Positions 44,654-51,675 of a stretch of 64,000 bases of DNA are shown one piece after another. The notes under the pieces were generated by a model. That model was not told the DNA's origin. It made no database searches and saw nothing but the letters and a program-made list of their open reading frames with translations. The stretch spans positions 434,001 through 498,000 of the forward strand of contig NZ_CP059492.1 in assembly GCF_014041995.1 (NCBI RefSeq), in the 5' to 3' direction. A program made the position numbers and the translations under genes. Source of the DNA: Changpingibacter yushuensis. GTDB lineage: Bacteria > Actinomycetota > Actinomycetes > Actinomycetales > Actinomycetaceae. Positions within the stretch are counted from its first letter, which is position 1. The number at the start of each line of letters is the position of its first letter.

Positions 44654-45127
44654 TCCGATGTGTGTGCCACGTTTGCCCATAGTTGCTCATGTCTGCCCAC
44701 CAGATACTCACAACACGCAAACGTGATGGAGTTCAGACCTAATGTCTAGCCAAATCACCTAACGAACAGACGCCAAATCACCTAATCGGTGTTGTTGTTG
44801 GGTATAAGAGAGGGACTGCTGCACGTTTAGGTTTGATGTAGAAATCTTCGGAATGATAATCGACTAGCGAAGCCACAGAATTGAGCTGCATCGTCAGCTG
44901 ATGTGATTGGCCATAAGCAGATGCGTATCGACTACGGAACTCGGCGGAGTGCCGCTTCAACGCGTAACTATTGTCTGCCTCGTCCCACTCAATCGAACTG
45001 GACGAATGTTCGGATCGGGTGTTCGAGTTCTCTGGCCTCGGTGAAACCCATCGACTTTGAAACCATTATGAACGGGCAGGCCGCACAAGCAGCCTGACCA
45101 AACTGTCACTCAAACGTGCAGCAGTCC
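44654..45127. other. Gene-free stretch with a duplicated transposase-like scrap
   Basis: No complete gene. The only recognisable element is scrap copy B at 44923-44964. The stretch just after relE (44680-44720) shares short blocks (ATACTCACA flanked by CCA) with 41245-41280 but too little to call a repeat. Confidence 0.5.
44923..44964. repeat. Transposase-like coding scrap, copy B
   Basis: Partner of 44022-44063, 901 bp away in direct orientation; the plus frame reads DAYRLRNSAECRFNA then stop. The two copies bracket the Phd/RelE module. Confidence 0.4.
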
Positions 45128-45292
45128 CTTGACCCGGCTTACATTGCGAGTGAGATGCGAGCTAGTTTTGACAATATAAAGTACCGCTGGGAATGCACAG
45201 ATAACTGCACCGCCTGCGAACTTGGCATAGCGTCCATGACGAAACAGTTGGGATCCATGGATCTGTTGATGGAAATGGTCGCGCCGAGATGT
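45128..45292 (+). pseudogene. Degenerate second fic copy with frameshift
   Basis: DPAYIASEMRASFDNIKYRW, then NCTACELGIA, aligns with residues 100-133 of the intact Fic protein at 43314. After a one-base deletion near 45230 the other frame continues VHDETVGIHGSVDGNGRAEM, including the Fic motif as HGSVDGNGR. Both ends are missing. It is a decayed paralogue or partial duplicate. Confidence 0.85.
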
Positions 45293-45440
45293 AATTCATT
45301 CAAGTTAGCTCCAGGCCAGTGGTTTTGGGGCTGGGGCTCGCGATTCGCAACTCGTGGTTCGCGCTTTCGCGCGTGTGGGCGACGCTTTCGGACTGACTCA
45401 AACCACTCCGAGCCCCTGCATGAGTGATTGACCGAGGAAG

Positions 45441-45758
45441 TCAGCCGAGCTGGTCGGCAGGACGGAGAAGGACCTCGTTGATGGCCAGATGTCGAGGCCG
45501 GGCCAGAACGAAGCAGATTACCTCCACGATCTCCTTGGGCTGAACGTTGGCTTTGGCGTAGCCATTCTGCACAGCCTCGCGGGTGGCCTCATGAGTGATG
45601 TGGGTGGGTAGCTCGGTGTGGACGGCACCGGGCTGGATGAGGATGACGCGGGTACTGGGCAGGAGTTCCTGCCGCATGGATTCCGACCAGCCGTTCATGC
45701 CCCACGTGGTGGCGGCATAGACGCCGTTCCCTGCGCGGGTGGTGCCGGCATCAAGCAA
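45441..45758 (-). pseudogene. Short-chain dehydrogenase remnant (C-terminal half)
   Basis: The frame covers only the C-terminal half of an SDR: RAGNGVYAATTWGMNGWSES then MRQELLPSTRVILIQPGAV and ELPTHI, as in YdfG-like enzymes. The Rossmann half with the Gly-rich NADP loop is absent; a stop lies in frame upstream. The catalytic YxxxK reads YAATT, so Lys is replaced by Thr. It is almost certainly non-functional. Confidence 0.75.
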
Positions 45759-45880
45759 TCGGGTCTAGATCGCTCCGCAGTCTTCATCTCGGTATTCCAG
45801 AGGCGTGAGTAGGGACAGGGGCTGCGCCACCTAAACTCCCTTGGGAACTACAAGAAGAGTCCCATAACTAAACCTTGGGA

Positions 45881-46906
45881 CTACCGAAACGCACGGCTGA
45901 TTGCGCTGGCTGTCTGGGACACCGCGATCCACATGAGGAACTTTTGGATCGGACGTAATGGCATAGCAATCAGTCCGCGCCAGCCTTGCCTTCGGGGCCG
46001 TGACTTGCTGATCCGAACGTGCGTGCCACCTGTCGTGGCCGCCAGGCTGAACTCGGTCAGAACCGGATTGCTTCGCGCGACGTCGGGGTACCCGAAGTTC
46101 CATGTAATCCTGTCTGGCCGGTGAGCTGCGACGAGTTCAATGCTGCGTCGGCGGAACTGAGACTTGATCCTCATGGGCTTTCCGTTGGGGTGGCTTGTCG
46201 GGGCAGCACCCTCCCAGACTGAACCCTCCCAGACTGAACCCGGCATCGCGTCCAGACTGGTGGAGTCGATGCTGCCGATGCTGGGGTCCCACATGGGGAC
46301 ATGCGTGGGATCTGCGAGGAATACCCACACTTCGTTCAATGGTGCGGGAACGAACGTCTCGGACGATCCCACAATCCGCATTGTCACGGACACTCCGGTA
46401 AGAACACCAATCCCTCCGCCAGGCGCACTCTTCTCAGCGAATGGGTCGTGCTGGTTGAGGCGTTCGATGACTGCTTCGGATGTGGTGTCGAGGCGAGCGA
46501 GTATATCGTTGATCAAACCGCTGGGCTCAGCGACTAGTTCACGGAGCACTGCAGCAGCGTCACCCGTGTTTCTGTGGCGGCTGGACTTCGCAATGACGTC
46601 AAGAGCACGAGGGCTCCACTGGTATCCATCCGTCTCGTGGAACACGATCCGCCCGGCCTCAGGGAATGACGCCTCGATGCCGAGTGAAGCCAGTTGCGCA
46701 TCATGCTGTTCTTTGACAGCGCGACGGGCACTATCAAGGTCGATGCCCAAGCTGCGCAGTGCGTGGCCGGCAGGTTGGGCATCGATGACGAGTGCAAGGA
46801 ACATGTGTTCAATATCCGCTGCGCGGAGTCCCTCTCGGGAAGCCTCCTCCATGGCAGTAAGCGAAAGCGAATGACTTGTTTGCGCGGCACGTACGAACTT
46901 GTTCAT
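45881..46906 (-). CDS. Clp N-domain protein fused to an SRPBCC (START-like) domain
   Basis: Residues about 1-150 match two Clp_N repeats (SLSLTAMEEASREGLRAADI, EHMFLALV), the adaptor/substrate-binding domain of ClpA/ClpC, but no AAA+ ATPase follows. Residues about 185-335 form an SRPBCC hydrophobic-ligand domain (SETFVPAPLNEVWVFLADPT, FSLAATTGGTHVRISKSRPR). The 341-aa protein may link Clp-type recognition with ligand sensing. A short in-frame repeat (GSVWEGSVWEG) comes from a 15-bp duplication. Its start overlaps the HTH gene stop (ATGA). Confidence 0.82.
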   Translation of the reverse strand: MNKFVRAAQTSHSLSLTAMEEASREGLRAADIEHMFLALVIDAQPAGHALRSLGIDLDSARRAVKEQHDAQLASLGIEASFPEAGRIVFHETDGYQWSPRALDVIAKSSRHRNTGDAAAVLRELVAEPSGLINDILARLDTTSEAVIERLNQHDPFAEKSAPGGGIGVLTGVSVTMRIVGSSETFVPAPLNEVWVFLADPTHVPMWDPSIGSIDSTSLDAMPGSVWEGSVWEGAAPTSHPNGKPMRIKSQFRRRSIELVAAHRPDRITWNFGYPDVARSNPVLTEFSLAATTGGTHVRISKSRPRRQGWRGLIAMPLRPIQKFLMWIAVSQTASAISRAFR

Positions 46907-47148
46907 GAGGTCCTCCTGGGTAAGGGGATCGTGGGGTCAATTCGTTTGGAATGCTTCTTGTGAGCAGCCTGTCGGGTTACTCCGAGCGCGTCGGCGATCT
47001 CCTGCCAGTTCATTCCTGAACGCAACGCGGCCTCAACCTGACGAAGCTCTAAGGTGTCCGCGAGCTTGCGCAAGGATGCTACCGCTCGTAATCCCGCTCT
47101 CGGGTCGCTCGTATCCGTTGCTATTGCTGCGATCTGCGAAGACTCCAT
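46903..47148 (-). CDS. Small HTH regulator paired with Clp_N protein
   Basis: The 81-aa protein has a helical N-terminus and an HTH at about 40-70 (RSGMNWQEIADALGVTRQAA HKKH), like sigma-70 region 4 or MerR-like small DNA-binding proteins. It overlaps the Clp_N-SRPBCC gene by 4 nt and lies directly behind two matching palindromes, so it probably autoregulates the operon. Such HTH/Clp_N pairs recur in actinobacteria; their physiological role is not known to me. Confidence 0.8.
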   Translation of the reverse strand: MESSQIAAIATDTSDPRAGLRAVASLRKLADTLELRQVEAALRSGMNWQEIADALGVTRQAAHKKHSKRIDPTIPLPRRTS

Positions 47149-47153
47149 GCCGT

Positions 47154-47193
47154 CAACCTACGTTGCTAAGAATGGAGGTGTCAACCTAGGTTG
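47154..47193. promoter_or_regulatory. Paired operator-like palindromes before the HTH gene
   Basis: CAACCTACGTTG (47154-47165, one mismatch) and the perfect palindrome CAACCTAGGTTG (47182-47193) are centred 28 bp apart, each preceded by GT. The first ends 5 bp from the HTH start codon. They are probably binding sites for the HTH protein; the first would also cover the ribosome site. Confidence 0.65.
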
Positions 47194-47379
47194 CGCAGGG
47201 CTTACGCGATTACACCGAAGCACTGTCGACGACGGCGCCACACAGCTCCCTTGGGAACCACAAGAATCCCATCGCTTCCTTCAGCGAATGAGGCTATTTG
47301 TGTACGTAGACCCACCCACGGTCTTCTGGAGGCGATACCGTTTTCTTACACAAGTCGCTTAGCTGCGAAGGAGGTCGTC

Positions 47380-47511
47380 ATGTTCGCCTGCCCAGATGAA
47401 GCGTGCGCGAACGTGACACCGTCTCACCGTGTCCGCTGTACCCAGCCACAGTTTCACGGCCAGAGCGCCGTTGTACTTAGGGCGTTTGACCACTGGAAGG
47501 TCTGGATATGA
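47380..47511 (+). CDS. Small hypothetical protein
   Basis: This 43-aa ORF (MFACPDEACANVTPSHRVRC, ending HWKVWI) has GAAGGAGGTC 4 nt before its ATG, one of the best ribosome sites in the window, and its stop overlaps the next start (ATGA). Three cysteines suggest metal or redox binding, but no family is recognised. It may alternatively be a leader peptide. Confidence 0.5.
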   Translation: MFACPDEACANVTPSHRVRCTQPQFHGQSAVVLRAFDHWKVWI

Positions 47512-47714
47512 GTAAGTTTGAACCGCTCTGGCACAACATCAGTATGCGAGACTCATCGGGTTTCACGATGACGTTTGAAGAGATTCAGGAAGTGTTGGGG
47601 TTCCCGATAGACCATTCGTTTCTCAATGCAAAGAAGGAACTGATCGCATACGGCTACCAGGTCGGCCACATTTCGTTGAAGGGCAAGACGGTATCGTTCG
47701 AACGCGTGAAGTGA
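47508..47714 (+). CDS. Small conserved-looking hypothetical protein
   Basis: The 68-aa protein (KFEPLWHNISMRDSSGFTMT then FEEIQEVLGFPIDHSFLNAK and GYQVGHISLKGKTVSFERVK) has an alpha/beta pattern with LTF-EEIE-like and GFPIDHSFL segments I associate with small unnamed proteins next to toxin-antitoxin or metabolic genes. It is coupled to the 43-aa ORF by ATGA. Function unknown. Confidence 0.6.
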   Translation: MSKFEPLWHNISMRDSSGFTMTFEEIQEVLGFPIDHSFLNAKKELIAYGYQVGHISLKGKTVSFERVK

Positions 47715-47859
47715 TTCTCGGTTCTGGCCTAGTGGGCACGCCACATACCTGCAGGAAGAGAATTGTGGTTCTGCACAGGCATGAGACCATGCGGCGCCGG
47801 CGTGTTTCGGTCCTTTTCCGGGGTGTCTCGCAAGCAAGAAAGACGTGTAGCTTTGCGTC

Positions 47860-48417
47860 ATGACGGTTCATTTCTATACGGCCACCAGCTTGGATGGTTT
47901 TATCGCCACCTCTGACCATTCCCACGAGTGGCTCTTCAAGCAGGATTTTGACGAAGAGGGCCCGATGAATTACCACGAGTTCATCGGCGGCATCGGTGCA
48001 CTGGTGATGGGTTCGTCCACCTATGAGTGGCTTCGCGCGGCAGAAGAGCAGTGGCCCTACACGCAGCCGGTATTCGTCCTGAGCAGCCGAGAACTTGTGT
48101 TGCCTGAGGCTGCGGATGTGCGTCTCGTTCGGGGCAAAGTCGATCAACTATGTGGAGAAATACTTGAGGCGGCAGGCGGAGCCGATGTCTGGGTAGTGGG
48201 CGGCGGCGATGTGGCCGGCCAGTTTGCAGACGCCGGTCTACTCGATGAGATCTGGTTGCAGTTCGCTCCTGTAACTCTTGGTTCGGGCCAGCCGCTCCTG
48301 CCCAGAAATCTAGATCTCGAACTCCTTGAGGTAACACGCAACCGGGCTTTTGTGTGCGCACACTACCGGGTCCTTCGCGACAAGCCTTCGGCACCCCTCT
48401 CATCGGTGGTTGCTTAG
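47860..48417 (+). CDS. RibD C-terminal/dihydrofolate reductase-like oxidoreductase
   Basis: The 185-aa protein starts VHFYTATSLDGFIATSDHSH, has GALVMGSSTYEWL, then ADVWVVGGGDVAGQFADAGL and LDEIWLQFAPVTLGSGQPLL, the pattern of YyaP/YwjB-type RibD_C proteins, which bind NADPH. These stand-alone proteins are not the biosynthetic RibD, and their substrate is usually unknown. It ends 2 bp before the GrpB gene and is probably co-transcribed with it. Confidence 0.87.
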   Translation: MTVHFYTATSLDGFIATSDHSHEWLFKQDFDEEGPMNYHEFIGGIGALVMGSSTYEWLRAAEEQWPYTQPVFVLSSRELVLPEAADVRLVRGKVDQLCGEILEAAGGADVWVVGGGDVAGQFADAGLLDEIWLQFAPVTLGSGQPLLPRNLDLELLEVTRNRAFVCAHYRVLRDKPSAPLSSVVA

Positions 48418-48419
48418 TC

Positions 48420-49064
48420 ATGTCAGAACTTTCATCTCAGGGTTCCTCGCGGAATCTCGGAGACCTCACGTTGACTGAGCTCTGGCAGCTCTTTCCGATC
48501 ATTCTCCAGAACCACAACCCGGAATGGTTCACGTGGTTCGCTGAGGAATCGGCGGCGCTCGCGAACGTTCTAGGCTCCAGTGCTGTTCGTATCAGTCATA
48601 TTGGGTCGACGGCGGTGCCTGGCCTCCTAGCCAAGCCGACGGTGGACATCCTCGTGGAACTCGGCGGTGAAACGCCTGCCATCCACGCGGCTGCGCGAAT
48701 CCGTGGGGCCGGATGGTGCCAGATGTATGGCTCCGAAGTTGAGCCCTTACACCTTGGGTTCAACAAGGGATACACCCCGCTGGGCTTTGCCGAGAAGGTG
48801 TTCCACCTGCACGTGCGCAGAACTGAAGATCCCGACGAACTGTACTTTCGGGATTACCTGTTGGAGCATCCCGAAACCTGCCGCGATTATGCGTTTCTCA
48901 AGCGTGACTTACGAGCACAGTTCGAACATGATCGGGATGCCTACACCGAGGCGAAGACCGCGCTCACCCGCGGTGCTGGTCGCAAGCCCACCTCACGGGC
49001 ATGGAAAGCAGCACTTGGCCGCCCGCAGGTTTGCCGGAGGCTGCCTGCCTTCCATCGATCTTGA
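48420..49064 (+). CDS. GrpB/nucleotidyltransferase-like protein, altered C-terminus
   Basis: The GrpB core is complete: ISHIGSTAVPGLLAKPTVDI, the Gly-Ser and Asp-x-Leu motifs of the nucleotidyltransferase fold, then HLHVRRTEDPDELYFRDYLL and a helix ending AYTEAKTALTR. GrpB members have no settled function; related folds transfer nucleotides. The last 35 residues (GAGRKPTSRAWKAALG onward) do not resemble GrpB ends and overlap a convergent ORF by 101 bp, so the original 3' end was probably replaced at about 48965. The ATG at 48420 is chosen. Confidence 0.78.
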   Translation: MSELSSQGSSRNLGDLTLTELWQLFPIILQNHNPEWFTWFAEESAALANVLGSSAVRISHIGSTAVPGLLAKPTVDILVELGGETPAIHAAARIRGAGWCQMYGSEVEPLHLGFNKGYTPLGFAEKVFHLHVRRTEDPDELYFRDYLLEHPETCRDYAFLKRDLRAQFEHDRDAYTEAKTALTRGAGRKPTSRAWKAALGRPQVCRRLPAFHRS

Positions 49065-49782
49065 GCACTTGAGACTGGGACTTGCTGATGGTACGCCAGT
49101 CGCCGTTGCGGACCGTCATGGTGCGAGGCGTTGCATTGCATGCGGACTGAGAATAGAAGATGCCTGCTCCGCCGCTGTACTCATTGACCTCGTTGGCGAC
49201 GAACGGGAATGGGTCTGGGGTCATTGACAGGTTGATAGTGACCATCCACGGCACAGGTGTCACACTGTTAGTGGTGATCGTGACGTCGTAGACGAACTCG
49301 GATCCCCATGAGTTCTTGGCAGTGATCGCCGCGGAACAAGATACATCACTGCCTGGGACCACGCAGGTCAACAGAGGTACGGGCACCTTCGATGAGTTCG
49401 TCCAGGTGGAAGGAATTGGCCAGTTGCCCACCTTGACCATCACCATGTTCGCCTGCACCTTCGCAACGTTAACGCTGTTGGAAAGCGTGACCGATTCCTT
49501 GCCCGACACAATGGATGCCACTGCTGCGGTTGCAGTTTTGGTGCCGTCGCTGACCCAGAGCTCGAGCGGAAGTCCAGCGCATGCCGCGGTATCGATTCCA
49601 CTAATCGTGAGCGACTGAGAATCCGTAGCCGTAACGTTCACTGCGGTGTTGGAGCACCGTTCATGTGAGCTTACGAGGGTCGCTGAAGCGGGTTCCATGA
49701 CAAGCTGCGAGGCCGAAGCTGTTGAGATGGCGGCGATCGCTAGCAGGATGGCCGAAACCACCCGAATTCGCCGCCCAGTCAC
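48964..49782 (-). CDS. Probable SipW-dependent exported protein
   Basis: The 272-aa protein begins with basic residues and a hydrophobic helix (RIRVVSAILLAIAAISTASA then SQLVMEPASATLVSS), the alternate-type signal seen on SipW substrates. The rest is Thr/Ser/Val-rich and likely beta-structured, with a few cysteines. It is translationally coupled to the signal peptidase (ATGA overlap at 49779). The C-terminal 50 residues overlap the GrpB end and may not be original. It would be an extracellular or surface protein. Confidence 0.65.
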   Translation of the reverse strand: MTGRRIRVVSAILLAIAAISTASASQLVMEPASATLVSSHERCSNTAVNVTATDSQSLTISGIDTAACAGLPLELWVSDGTKTATAAVASIVSGKESVTLSNSVNVAKVQANMVMVKVGNWPIPSTWTNSSKVPVPLLTCVVPGSDVSCSAAITAKNSWGSEFVYDVTITTNSVTPVPWMVTINLSMTPDPFPFVANEVNEYSGGAGIFYSQSACNATPRTMTVRNGDWRTISKSQSQVLKIDGRQAASGKPAGGQVLLSMPVRWACDQHRG

Positions 49783-50513
49783 AGAATGCCTGCCTTATGG
49801 GCGGGTGGGTTGCCAGAGGTGTCGAGCTGATTGCCGCGCGCCGGCGGTGTGGAACCTTCTACTGCCCTCACAAGTTCACGTGTGGGTTGGAGTTCTGGCA
49901 CAAGTTCCGGTTCGGGCTTTCGCCCGCTCTCTGGGTCAAGAGTGCTCAACGGGTCGAGGACTCTCGAAGGATCAAGTTCTCCCGTCGATCCCAGTCCAAT
50001 ACTCGTTTCCAGCACGGCACTCGCCTTGTACTGATCCTTCGCAGGATCAGGCTTCGCCCGCGCAGGCCATAGAACAAGTGCAGCTGCTAATGCGAGCAAG
50101 GAGAGGTAGATGGCCGGAGAAGCGAGGAAGCCGAGCACGTTCCCTACGTAGGGAACGCGGAGAAGTAGTGTGCCCTTGACGTCGTCGTTCGTTGGGGAAA
50201 AGGGATCAACCCAGCTGTTGTTGTCGCCTTGAAGCTTCCATCCGGATTCGTCTCCGCCAACGATCCGATGAATCACCAGGCCCTTCTCATCGGAGATGGG
50301 AGTGTAGATGACCACCCGCCCCACCTGCGGTTCGGATATGCACTGGGTAATGGCTAGATCGCCGGGCATCAAAGTAGGTTCCATCGATGGGCCGTTGATG
50401 ATGACGAAGCCAGTGCACCCGCCCAGTTGAGAAGGCCACAGAGCGGCAACAGCGGCAAAGAACATGACCCATTCGATCACCGAAATCGCCACGCGAGTAC
50501 GGGTTCTGGGCAT
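49779..50513 (-). CDS. sipW: SipW-type (ER-type) signal peptidase I
   Basis: The 244-aa protein has an N-terminal membrane helix (about 10-27), the nucleophile in INGPSMEPTLMPGD (Ser43), and LVIHRIVGG, in which His82 replaces the Lys of ordinary leader peptidases; the Ser-His form marks the SipW/archaeal/ER class. QGDNNSWVDPFSPTND follows, then a second helix (about 125-145) and a Pro/Glu/Leu-rich tail of about 100 residues. The ATG at 50513 follows GAAGGCGGTG. It sits between two genes with SipW-like substrates, as in tapA-sipW-tasA of Bacillus. Confidence 0.87.
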   Translation of the reverse strand: MPRTRTRVAISVIEWVMFFAAVAALWPSQLGGCTGFVIINGPSMEPTLMPGDLAITQCISEPQVGRVVIYTPISDEKGLVIHRIVGGDESGWKLQGDNNSWVDPFSPTNDDVKGTLLLRVPYVGNVLGFLASPAIYLSLLALAAALVLWPARAKPDPAKDQYKASAVLETSIGLGSTGELDPSRVLDPLSTLDPESGRKPEPELVPELQPTRELVRAVEGSTPPARGNQLDTSGNPPAHKAGIL

Positions 50514-50538
50514 GTTGTCACCGCCTTCATTGCAGTTG

Positions 50539-50568
50539 GCGCCCCGGCAAGCGAACGTGCCGGGGCGC
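50539..50568 (-). terminator. Intercistronic hairpin between substrate gene and sipW
   Basis: An 11-bp perfect stem (GCGCCCCGGCA and complement) with an 8-nt loop lies 20 bp after the substrate stop and 26 bp before the sipW start. It may stop or slow part of the transcription, or protect the upstream mRNA, so that the substrate is made in excess over the peptidase. Confidence 0.6.
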
Positions 50569-50587
50569 ATTTTCATTGCGTGTTAGG

Positions 50588-51037
50588 TCAGTTGCCGTAA
50601 ATGGTCAGTGCAACGTTGGCGATCTCCTGCGGGTCCACAGAAGAGGGAAGGTCGACGTCGAATGCGCCGTTCGAGAGGTTCAAGGTCTGGCCCGAAACGA
50701 GTTCAGTCCATTCATCTGAGCCGGAGCTTTGGTACGCAACTGAGTAAGACTTTGTGTTGCAGGCGTCACTGACGTCAGCAAACTGGATTGTTGAGATCGT
50801 CCACGGTAGGGTAACGGCGGCGTTGAAGATGGGATCCGAGAATCCAACGGTGATATCTTGGCCGGTTGCTTGGCAATTCGAATCAACTGTCACGGAGCCT
50901 GCTTGGTAGGTTCCGTTCCACGACAAGTTCAGTTGGGATGCAGCGCCGAAACCAATTCCACGTGCAGCGATTGCTGCCAGGAGAACTGCTGCGCCCTTGC
51001 GGCGGTTGTTTATGCGGCTTGAGGAATTATTATTCAT
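50588..51037 (-). CDS. TasA/camelysin-like SipW-dependent surface protein
   Basis: The 149-aa protein starts with a polar Asn/Ser/Arg stretch and a hydrophobic core (KGAAVLLAAIAARGIGFGA), then ASQLNLSWNGTYQAGSVTVD, the opening of small TasA-like proteins just after the SipW cut. About 115 mature residues are beta-rich with two Cys (DSNCQATGQD; DACNTKS). It lies upstream of sipW and is the likely main substrate, a fibre- or matrix-forming surface protein by analogy. Confidence 0.72.
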   Translation of the reverse strand: MNNNSSSRINNRRKGAAVLLAAIAARGIGFGAASQLNLSWNGTYQAGSVTVDSNCQATGQDITVGFSDPIFNAAVTLPWTISTIQFADVSDACNTKSYSVAYQSSGSDEWTELVSGQTLNLSNGAFDVDLPSSVDPQEIANVALTIYGN

Positions 51038-51675
51038 TATGTCCTACGGAGGGGTGAGATTGAGCTAACAAAGTGTCTTTCGTCAACGAACTGTGAAAGA
51101 AACTTCCTCGGGTCATCGTCGCGTCACGCGGTGTTGTCAAGTCTTTGAGTTGCCTAGGAAAACCACCCTGACAGATTCATACTTCTGTCGATTCAGATAG
51201 GACAAACATCCTATCCAGAATGGCGTTTTGCTCACCAGATTGCGTTCGTCCGTTGTGGAGAGAATTGTGCGCGACTTCTGGATTGGGTCTGCTTTCGCGC
51301 TGGGGATGTGGGCGCCAGGCTTTAGTCGCGATAAGTGCGAACAATTGGGCGGTGCAGTGGAGCTCCTAGCGTGAAGAATGCCTCAACTGCCCCACAAATC
51401 CGCTGACTCCAGCACCTGCCAAAAGGTGTGACACCTCCCACCACCGCTGCCATTATCCACTGAGAACCCCGTGAAATTACGCATCAGAATGCTCCTCGCT
51501 GCGCGATTCCTATGGTAGAAAACTCAGCATCTGACGATTTGCATGACTTATGAACGTGCTCAGGAAATATATATGATGCACCTGCAATGAGCAGGCCGCG
51601 CGGGCGGTTGTTTGGCCGGTTGCCGGCTGTATCCACTTCGATTTGCCGGGGCTGGCGAGTGGAGTTAGGAATCCA
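51038..51675. other. Gene-free stretch between TasA-like and MFS genes
   Basis: No ORF has a ribosome site or family resemblance. It should contain the divergent promoters of both flanking genes. The AT-rich AAATATATATGATG (51566-51579) stands out in the local base composition. Confidence 0.5.

Noticed and set aside
41245-44720. Possible repeat between 41245-41280 and 44680-44720
   Set aside because: Only short shared blocks around ATACTCACA; not enough to claim a repeat or att site.
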